In this document: positions 4,944-10,094 of the stretch, piece by piece
Layout of the letters: every line of letters begins with the position of its first letter
Position numbering within the stretch: position 1 is the stretch's first letter
NCBI GenBank assembly: GCA_011605835.1
Contig: JAAOZJ010000060.1
Span: 1 to 10,094, forward strand
Reading direction: 5' to 3'
Length of the DNA stretch: 10,094 bases
DNA from: Thermoproteota archaeon
Lineage (GTDB): Archaea; Thermoproteota; Methanomethylicia; Nezhaarchaeales; WYZ-LMO8
Notes under the pieces: generated by a model
Told to the model about the DNA's origin: nothing
The model's database searches: none
Seen by the model: only the letters and a program-made list of their open reading frames with translations
Translations under genes and position numbers: made by a program

Positions 4944-6990
4944 AGCAAAACTTCAAGACCCCATAGGGCAGTTCGCGGAGTTCTTCAAGTCGTTCGCGGA
5001 TAGCAAGGGCAACCTGAAGTACAGGGAAAGGATATGCCAGATGATAGTCTCGGGCTTCAAGTCCCTCGTGATAGACTTCGACGACCTCCTGCTGTACGAC
5101 GACAGCCTAGCTAAGGGGGTCGTGGACAGGCCCAGAGAGTACGTAGAGTACGCCTCCATAGCGCTTTACGAAGCCGTGAAGTCCGAGAACAGGGCCTTCG
5201 CGGAGAAGGTCGGCAGGTTCCACGCGCGCTTCAGGGGGGCAGGTGATCTAGTCTCCATAAGGAGGGTAAGGGCCGAGCACATAAACAAGATGGTATCAAT
5301 AGAGGGCGTCGTCGTCAGAGCGAGCAACATAAAGCAGAGACTGGTTGAGGGCACGTTCGTATGCAAAAACGCCGAATGCAGGGAGATGATAAAGATCCCG
5401 CAGGACTCCAGGACCTTCAGCTACCCGAACACATGCCCCCGCTGTGGGAAGAGGGGCGTCTTGGAGTTCAGCCCTGAAAACTCGACATTCATGGACGTCC
5501 AGACCCTCGTAGTGCAGGAGAGGCCAGAGGACGTGCCCTCCGGTCAACTACCGCGTTCAATAGAGGTCTTCGTCGCTGATGACCTCGTTGACAAGGTAAG
5601 GCCCGGCGATAGGGTCCTTATAAGTGGGATCTTATCGGTGAGGCAGGAGCACTCGCCGAAGCTCGGCAAGCTGACCACCTTCACGACGTACCTGGAGGCT
5701 AATCACATAGAGGTCTCGACCAAAGGAGTTGAGGAGGTCGAGATAACACCAGAGGACGAGGAGAAGATAAGGGAGGTCGCCAAGGACCCCAACGTCGTGG
5801 AGAAGATAGTGAAGTCGATAGCCCCCTCGATTTACGGGATGGAGGAGGTGAAGGAGGCAATAGCCTACATGCTCTTCGGAGGGGTCCCCAAGGTCATGCC
5901 GGATGGGGTTAAGATAAGAGGGGACATCCACGTCCTCATAGTCGGAGATCCTGGGACCGCCAAGAGCCAGCTCCTGCAGTACGTGGCCAGACTCGCGCCG
6001 CGCGGGATATACACCTCTGGCAAAGGCTCGACGGCCGCTGGGCTCACCGCGACGGTCGTCAGGGACAAGAACACGGGGGACTTCTTCCTCGAAGCCGGAG
6101 CTCTGGTCCTTGCGGATAACGGCATAGCGGCGATAGACGAGATAGACAAGATGCGAGACGAAGACAGAGTCGCCATGCATGAAGCAATGGAGCAGCAGAC
6201 GGTGAGCATAGCCAAGGCGGGGATCGTGGCCACGCTCAATGCGAGAACCTCGATCTTGGCAGCAGCCAACCCGAGGTTCGGCAGGTACATGTCAAACAGG
6301 CCCGTGTCAGAGAACATCAACCTACCAGTCACGATACTGTCGCGCTTCGACTTCATATTCGTGACGACCGACAAGCCGATGAAGGATCGGGACGCCGCCT
6401 TGGCTGAGCACGTCTTGAGCCTGAGGGCCATGAAGGGCGAGCCTTTAGCCCCCTTCTCCCCCGACTTCCTCAGAAAGTACATAGCCTACGCTAGGAAGAA
6501 CGTGAGGCCGAGGCTGACCGACGAGGCCATAGAGAAGATAAAGGAGTACTTCCTCGGCTTGAGGGCGAGGGCCACGGAGGACAGCCCGGTGCCGATTTCT
6601 GTGAGGCAGCTTGAGACCCTCATCAGGGCTGCCGAGGCGAGGGCCCGCATGGCCCTTAGAAGTGAGGTCACGGCGGAAGACGCGGAAGCAGTCATTAAGC
6701 TCATGGATCACTACTTGAAGACGGTAGGGTGCGATGCGGCTGGAAGGCCCGACATAGACGTGATAATGACTGGTAAACCGAGGAGCGTGCAACAGAAGAT
6801 GGCGAGGATAGTCGAGATAGTCGAGGAGCTTCAGAGGGAGCTCCAAGGAGAGCCCGTCAGCAAGGACCTGATATTGGAGAGGGCGGAGAAGGAGGGTATC
6901 GACAAGGCTTTCGCTGAGAGGACCCTCAAGCAACTCTTGAACGAAGGGGTGCTATTTCAACCTCGCGACGGCTATTACAAGAAGGTCTAA
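4936..6990 (+). CDS. mcm: replicative helicase MCM
   Basis: The archaeal MCM hexamer unwinds DNA 3'-5' ahead of the fork. The 684-residue protein begins MVEAKLQDPIGQF. The N-terminal domain (about 1-260) carries a zinc site, Cys143, Cys148, Cys167 and Cys170 (CX4C...CX2C), within the OB fold. The AAA+ domain has Walker A GDPGTAKSQ (337-345), the conserved GIYTSGKGSTAAGLTA (357-372), Walker B IAAIDEIDKM (397-406), sensor 1 around LAAANPRFGRY (441-451) and the arginine finger LSRFD (468-472). A winged-helix domain lies at about 615-684. Length is typical and no intein interrupts the motifs. An in-frame ATG at 4822 would add 38 residues over 122 nt of gins23; they are unlike MCM N-termini, and 4936 has its own SD. 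The start overlaps the gins23 stop by 8 nt, indicating coupled translation and co-assembly. Confidence 0.98.
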   Translation: MVEAKLQDPIGQFAEFFKSFADSKGNLKYRERICQMIVSGFKSLVIDFDDLLLYDDSLAKGVVDRPREYVEYASIALYEAVKSENRAFAEKVGRFHARFRGAGDLVSIRRVRAEHINKMVSIEGVVVRASNIKQRLVEGTFVCKNAECREMIKIPQDSRTFSYPNTCPRCGKRGVLEFSPENSTFMDVQTLVVQERPEDVPSGQLPRSIEVFVADDLVDKVRPGDRVLISGILSVRQEHSPKLGKLTTFTTYLEANHIEVSTKGVEEVEITPEDEEKIREVAKDPNVVEKIVKSIAPSIYGMEEVKEAIAYMLFGGVPKVMPDGVKIRGDIHVLIVGDPGTAKSQLLQYVARLAPRGIYTSGKGSTAAGLTATVVRDKNTGDFFLEAGALVLADNGIAAIDEIDKMRDEDRVAMHEAMEQQTVSIAKAGIVATLNARTSILAAANPRFGRYMSNRPVSENINLPVTILSRFDFIFVTTDKPMKDRDAALAEHVLSLRAMKGEPLAPFSPDFLRKYIAYARKNVRPRLTDEAIEKIKEYFLGLRARATEDSPVPISVRQLETLIRAAEARARMALRSEVTAEDAEAVIKLMDHYLKTVGCDAAGRPDIDVIMTGKPRSVQQKMARIVEIVEELQRELQGEPVSKDLILERAEKEGIDKAFAERTLKQLLNEGVLFQPRDGYYKKV

Positions 6991-7002
6991 GGTTCTCAGC
7001 AG

Positions 7003-7054
7003 GTGAAGGGAAATCGAGGTAAACGCCCTAGAGGTACCTCGCGAGATAAAGCAG
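7003..7054 (+). other. apparent missing N-terminal segment of hel308 without a standard in-frame start
   Basis: After an in-frame TGA at 7004-7006, the hel308 frame reads REIEVNALEVPREIKQ into the first GTG at 7055. This closely resembles the usual Hel308 N-terminus (a short strand, then P-x-E-I-K-x-V-L-x-E-R-G-I). No ATG, GTG or TTG occurs in this segment. A GTG at 7003-7005 is one base out of frame: if the GGG at 7008-7010 were GG, it would read M-K-E-I-E-V-N directly into hel308. Alternatively ATC 7013 serves as a rare start, with GGTGA 6 nt upstream. The ORF from GTG 7055 alone lacks an SD. Confidence 0.65.
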
Positions 7055-9154
7055 GTGCTGATCGAGAGGGGCATTAGAAAGCTCTATCCCCCTCAAGAAA
7101 TGGCTGTCAAAGCTGGCCTTCTAAGGGGCAGGAGCTTAGTCGTTTCGGCCCCCACAGCTTCAGGTAAGACCCTCATAGCCGAGCTCGCGATAACCAAGAG
7201 GGTTGTAGAAGAGAGGGTCAAAGCCCTATACTTGACGCCTCTAAGGGCTCTCGCACATGAGAAGTGGCTGGAGTTCAAGAAGTACGAAGAGAGGGGGTTG
7301 TTGAGGACTGCCGTCACGACGGGCGACTACGATAGCGACGATAGGTGGCTAAGCAACTACGATGTCATAGTTTGCACTAATGAGAAGCTCGATAGCCTGA
7401 TAAGGCACAAGGCCACATGGCTCGACGAGGTTAAGGTCGTGGTCTCAGACGAGGTGCACCTGATAAACGACTCAGAGAGGGGGCCGACGCTGGAGGCAGT
7501 CCTAGCCAGACTAAGAGGACGCTCGGAGGACCTACAGGTGGTGGCCCTAAGCGCCACGATAAACAACGCTAGGGAGATAGCGGACTGGCTTGGCGCGGAG
7601 CTCGTTGAAAGCGATTGGCGACCAGTGCCCCTGAAGATGGGGGTCTGCGTGGGCAATAGGATCACGTTCGATAACGGCGAGGAGCACGTGTTCGAGAGGG
7701 TGACGGGCGATCCCATAATAGACATGGCCTTGGAGGTTGTGAAGGGCGGAGGACAATGCCTTATATTCGCCAACACTCGGCAGAACGCCGTGAAGTACGC
7801 TAACAAGTTGTCGGGACATTTAGAGCCTCTCGTAGACCCCAAAGAAGTCGAAGACCTCTGCGATGAGATGATGGAGGGCGAGGAGGCTCCTGTAATAAAC
7901 GAGGGACTCGCGAGCTTAATTAGGAGGGGGGTGGCCTTCCACCACGCGGGCCTCTCGGCTAGGCAGAGGAGGATAATTGAGGAAGGCTTTCGAGGGTTCA
8001 AGATAAAGGTTGTCTGCTCGACGCCAACTCTAGCTGCGGGGGTCAACCTACCAGCTCGAAGGGTTATAATTCAGGACTACAGGAGGTACGAGGTTGATCG
8101 AGGGTTCTACAGGATCCCTGTCTTGGAGTTCCACCAGATGGCTGGCAGGGCTGGGAGGCCGCAGTACGACGAGTACGGAGAGGCCGTGGCCGTTGCGAAG
8201 ACTGAGATGGAGGCCTACGACGTCTTTACGCACTACATAAAGTCAAAGCCCGAGAACATAACTTCGCAGCTAACGAACGAGGCATCGCTTAGGAAGCAGG
8301 TCTTGGCGACGATAGCCTCAATGAATAAGGCTACGATAGACGACGTCCGTGACTTCATGTCGAAGACGTTCTACGCCCACCAGTTCACGACCCTTGGAGC
8401 CATGCTCAGCGTTAAGGGAGTTTTAAAGTTCTTAGAGAGGGAGGGCTTCATTGTCGTTGAGGGTGATTCCCTAAGGGCGACAAGGCTTGGTCGCAGGGTG
8501 TCGGAGCTCTACATAGACCCGTTGTCCGCCGTCATATTGCTGAGGGGCCTGAAGAAGCTGAAAAAGGAGGCGACGCTCAAGTACTTGCACTTGATATGCA
8601 AGGCCCCCGAAGTACCCAAGCTCCACGTCAAGAGAGGGGAGAGGGAGAGGCTCGCCTCCTTTGTCCTAGAAAGCGACGAGGTCCTGTCGGACGAAGAGGA
8701 GGATTTGGCAACCCTGATGTCTGAGGTCAAGACCGCCCTCCTGCTGTACGACTGGATAAACGAGATCCCCGAAAACGACATAGTGTTAAGGTACGACGTC
8801 GGGCCAGGGGACGTATACGCGCTGACTCAGGTGGCGGAGTGGATATGCCATGCGGCCAGTGAAATAGCTAAGGTGATGGGCTTTACGGTCCACGCTCAGA
8901 GGCTCGGCGTTCTGGTCCCTAGGATAAGGTGGGGAGTGAGAGAGGAGTTGCTAGAGTTGCTGCAGCTTGAGGGCATAGGGAGGGTTAGAGCTAGGATCCT
9001 GTATCGACACGGATATAGGGGGCTCAAGGACGTCGCGGAGGCTAAGCTGGCGGAGTTGACGAAGCTACCAAAGATGGGGACTAAAATAGCGCAGAAGATC
9101 GTAGACCAAGCTCAGAAGCTCTTGGGGCGGATTAGTGGGGCCGGGGGGATTTGA
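7055..9154 (+). CDS. hel308: ATP-dependent DNA helicase Hel308
   Basis: Hel308 is a superfamily 2 Ski2-like 3'-5' helicase acting on stalled or collapsed forks. From GTG 7055 it has 699 residues; an extension to 7003-7013 would add 14-17. Visible motifs are the Q-motif YPPQ (11-14), motif I APTASGKT (32-39), TPLRALAHEK (61-70), motif II DEVH (132-135), motif III SAT (166-168), FHHAGL (295-300), motif V TPTLAAGVNLP (323-333) and motif VI QMAGRAGRP (361-369). The winged-helix and ratchet domains follow (about 405-620), then a C-terminal helix-hairpin-helix region with LEGIGRVRARILYRHGY (638-654). It follows mcm by about 12-64 nt depending on start and is probably cotranscribed. The last codons are antisense to the tRNA-Pro T-arm and acceptor stem. 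The 7055 start is doubtful: homology appears to continue upstream. Confidence 0.95.
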   Translation: MLIERGIRKLYPPQEMAVKAGLLRGRSLVVSAPTASGKTLIAELAITKRVVEERVKALYLTPLRALAHEKWLEFKKYEERGLLRTAVTTGDYDSDDRWLSNYDVIVCTNEKLDSLIRHKATWLDEVKVVVSDEVHLINDSERGPTLEAVLARLRGRSEDLQVVALSATINNAREIADWLGAELVESDWRPVPLKMGVCVGNRITFDNGEEHVFERVTGDPIIDMALEVVKGGGQCLIFANTRQNAVKYANKLSGHLEPLVDPKEVEDLCDEMMEGEEAPVINEGLASLIRRGVAFHHAGLSARQRRIIEEGFRGFKIKVVCSTPTLAAGVNLPARRVIIQDYRRYEVDRGFYRIPVLEFHQMAGRAGRPQYDEYGEAVAVAKTEMEAYDVFTHYIKSKPENITSQLTNEASLRKQVLATIASMNKATIDDVRDFMSKTFYAHQFTTLGAMLSVKGVLKFLEREGFIVVEGDSLRATRLGRRVSELYIDPLSAVILLRGLKKLKKEATLKYLHLICKAPEVPKLHVKRGERERLASFVLESDEVLSDEEEDLATLMSEVKTALLLYDWINEIPENDIVLRYDVGPGDVYALTQVAEWICHAASEIAKVMGFTVHAQRLGVLVPRIRWGVREELLELLQLEGIGRVRARILYRHGYRGLKDVAEAKLAELTKLPKMGTKIAQKIVDQAQKLLGRISGAGGI

Positions 9155-9233
9155 ACCCCCGATCACCAGCGTTCTGTGAAGTTGGGGACTTCTCCCCAGG
9201 CTGGCATCCTAGTCCAGGCTAGACTACGGCCCC
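9136..9233 (-). tRNA. tRNA-Pro(GGG) with a 22-nt intron
   Basis: On the - strand the acceptor stem is GGGGCCG (9233-9227) paired with CGGCCCC (9143-9137), followed by A73 at 9136. CCA is not encoded. The D-arm has T8, A14, G18-G19 and A21, with a loop like archaeal tRNA-Pro (TCTAGCCTGG). The anticodon stem is CCAGC/GCTGG (9204-9200 and 9170-9166). The 29-nt loop becomes CTGGGGC after removal of 22 nt at 37/38, giving anticodon GGG (9197-9195) and G37. The variable region TGATC leads to T-arm GGGGG-TTCAAAT-CCCCC. Mature length is 76 nt before CCA. The 3' end overlaps the opposite-strand hel308 coding sequence by 19 bp. It reads CCC and CCU codons. Confidence 0.93.
9172..9193 (-). other. tRNA-Pro intron at position 37/38 with bulge-helix-bulge
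   Basis: The intron reads A-GAAGT-CCCCA-ACTTC-A-CAG-AA. GAAGT pairs with ACTTC around a five-base loop, and CTG (32-34) pairs with intron CAG. G35 facing A makes a fourth, mismatched position. The 5' bulge is G36 G37|A and the 3' bulge is A A|C38, three nt each with the cut after the second base, as expected for the archaeal tRNA splicing endonuclease. A competing hairpin, TGGGGA with TCCCCA, is also possible. Boundaries are inferred from this fold. Confidence 0.8.
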
Positions 9234-9260
9234 TCTTTAAGGTTGGAGTCTAGAAAGGCT

Positions 9261-9267
9261 ATTTATC
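9261..9267 (-). promoter_or_regulatory. likely TATA element of tRNA-Pro
   Basis: The - strand reads GATAAAT centred about 31 nt upstream of tRNA base G1. This places transcription a few bases before the mature 5' end. A second AT-rich element, AAATATA (9268-9274), lies just upstream. Both overlap or abut the 3' end and stop codon of the kinase gene (9267-9269). Confidence 0.5.
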
Positions 9268-10043
9268 TATATTTCGCTCGACGTCACGAAGCTTAGGATC
9301 TTTTGGAAGGATTCCTCGGATAGGCTCTTCTTGTACTCTCGCAAGGCATTGATGGCTTCCTCATCTTCGAAGAACACCTCCAGCTTCTTCCGCACGAGGG
9401 CCGAAAGGTCCGTCTTGGACAAAAAGAGGTAGCTGAAGAGCGAGGACACGTTGGCTGGCCTCCTGCTCCTGCTTGAGCTACCGAAGTCCATTATGATGGG
9501 CTCGAGGCATGGCCTCACGATCACATGCCTGTGCGCCCTTGAGAGCTCTCCGTGGTCTAGGCCGATGATGTCGAGCCTCCTACACTGTCCCAATAGGTCG
9601 ACCACCACCCTCCTGACCTCGGCTCCGTTAGCCTGCCTTACGAACTCGTCTATGTGCTGACCCTCCACTAAGTCCATCACTATAAAGTCCTCGCTAAAGC
9701 AATGGACCTTGGCCCCCACTCCGACGCTGTTCGCCAGTCTTTGATTCTCGCCCTCGACGATCAAGGTCTTGACATGTGAATCGATCCTCCTGATCTTGAG
9801 AGCGACTAACACGCCATTCATCAGTGCCTTGACCACGATGCCGTCGCACCCCTTGCCTAAGACCCTAAGCCCGTCGATTGCCTGAGGACCGTCGAGCAAT
9901 ATTCTGGTCACGCCCAGAGAGTTTAGTTGCTGAAGCCTCCGCCTGAGCTCCTCCTTGTTAGGCCTTGGAAAGCACAGCAAGCGTGACAGGTGTCGATCTG
10001 CAAGGCCATTATCGATAGCTAAGAGCGTAGCACCTGCAACCAA
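9267..10043 (-). CDS. predicted archaeal RIO/Bud32-like protein kinase
   Basis: The 258-residue protein looks like the archaeal predicted Ser/Thr kinase family related to RIO and Bud32 kinases. A glycine-rich VLGKGCDGIV (61-70) is followed by Lys83 in VALKIRR, a probable alpha-C glutamate in VEGENQRLA (96-104), and a hinge in FIVMDLVEG (120-128). The catalytic-loop region LDHGELSRAHRHVIV (162-176) has Glu where RIO/Bud32 HGD has Asp, and His where Asn is usual. The metal-binding DFG is intact (186-188, IIMDFGSSSRSRRP). Residues 1-55 form an N-terminal extension I cannot assign. The TTG start has GAGGGG 9 nt upstream; the frame stays open without another standard start back to TAG at 10080-10082. 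Substrate unknown. The neighbouring tRNA suggests a tRNA or translation role only by proximity. Confidence 0.8.
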   Translation of the reverse strand: MVAGATLLAIDNGLADRHLSRLLCFPRPNKEELRRRLQQLNSLGVTRILLDGPQAIDGLRVLGKGCDGIVVKALMNGVLVALKIRRIDSHVKTLIVEGENQRLANSVGVGAKVHCFSEDFIVMDLVEGQHIDEFVRQANGAEVRRVVVDLLGQCRRLDIIGLDHGELSRAHRHVIVRPCLEPIIMDFGSSSRSRRPANVSSLFSYLFLSKTDLSALVRKKLEVFFEDEEAINALREYKKSLSEESFQKILSFVTSSEI

Positions 10044-10080
10044 TGCGGAGAACCCCTCAAGAAAGACTTCAAGAAGCGTC

Positions 10081-10086
10081 TATACT
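10081..10086 (-). promoter_or_regulatory. possible TATA box of the kinase gene
   Basis: AGTATA (within GAGTATAGAC on the - strand) lies about 38-43 nt before the TTG start. Transcription would begin near 10057, leaving a leader just long enough for part of the GAGGGG site. The call rests on sequence and spacing only, near the window edge. Confidence 0.3.
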
Positions 10087-10094
10087 CACTTACC

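Noticed and set aside
5632..6482. Long - strand open frames opposite mcm (182 and 205 codons)
   Set aside because: They mirror the GC-rich third positions of mcm and encode no recognisable domain; antisense open frames of this size are expected in such genes.
4936..6990. Intein within MCM or the RFC genes, common insertion sites in archaea
   Set aside because: Walker A, Walker B and arginine-finger motifs are contiguous and all three proteins have normal lengths.
9136..9233. Reading the tRNA as Phe, Glu or another isotype from GAA or TTC triplets in the long loop
   Set aside because: Those triplets lie inside the inferred intron. Splicing at the canonical 37/38 site with a proper bulge-helix-bulge leaves CTGGGGC, and the D-arm and G37 fit tRNA-Pro.
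9267..10043. Calling the kinase a KEOPS Bud32 subunit because it neighbours a tRNA
   Set aside because: The N-terminal extension, altered HGE loop and tail do not match the compact Bud32 sequence; adjacency to one tRNA gene is not evidence.
1..10094. CRISPR arrays, insertion sequences, toxin-antitoxin or defence genes
   Set aside because: No direct-repeat arrays, terminal inverted repeats, transposase or nuclease motifs were seen on either strand; nearly all sequence is occupied by conserved genes.

Overview
The window looks like a chromosomal stretch from a hyperthermophilic crenarchaeon (Thermoproteota). The signs are an archaeal two-gene clamp loader (RFC-L/RFC-S), an archaeal Gins23, a single MCM, the archaeal repair helicase Hel308, an intron-containing archaeal tRNA without an encoded CCA, heavy AGG/AGA arginine and ATA isoleucine use, several TTG starts, and very tight gene packing. 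A Desulfurococcales-like source is a guess; nothing in the window fixes the genus. No plasmid, virus, transposon, CRISPR array or defence system is visible.

Region 1 (1-2059, + strand) is a molybdenum-cofactor operon. The tail of an unidentified gene overlaps a small winged-helix regulator. Then come moaC (cyclic pyranopterin monophosphate synthase), moaB (molybdopterin adenylyltransferase family) and a MobB-like protein. The MobB-like protein has lost its Walker A loop and carries a four-cysteine Fe-S-type domain. Neighbouring genes overlap or lie 2 nt apart, so they are probably one transcript.

Region 2 (2056-9154) is a replication and repair block. RFC large and small subunits are on the - strand, with RFC-S promoter-proximal. 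Across a 114-bp intergenic region, gins23, mcm and hel308 run on the + strand. Gins23 and MCM are parts of the CMG-type replicative helicase, RFC loads the sliding clamp, and Hel308 acts on stalled forks. No orc1/cdc6 gene and no obvious origin repeats are present here.

Region 3 (9136-10094, - strand) holds tRNA-Pro(GGG) with a 22-nt intron at the canonical 37/38 site, and upstream of it a predicted RIO/Bud32-like archaeal protein kinase. The tRNA 3' end lies antisense to the last codons of hel308, and its likely TATA element overlaps the 3' end of the kinase gene.

The points most worth a second look are the hel308 start, where protein-like sequence continues upstream of the first usable start codon; the MobB-like protein without a P-loop; the tRNA intron and its antisense overlap with hel308; and the kinase's unusual catalytic loop. 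I see no convincing new multi-gene system. Most of the window is conserved crenarchaeal housekeeping.
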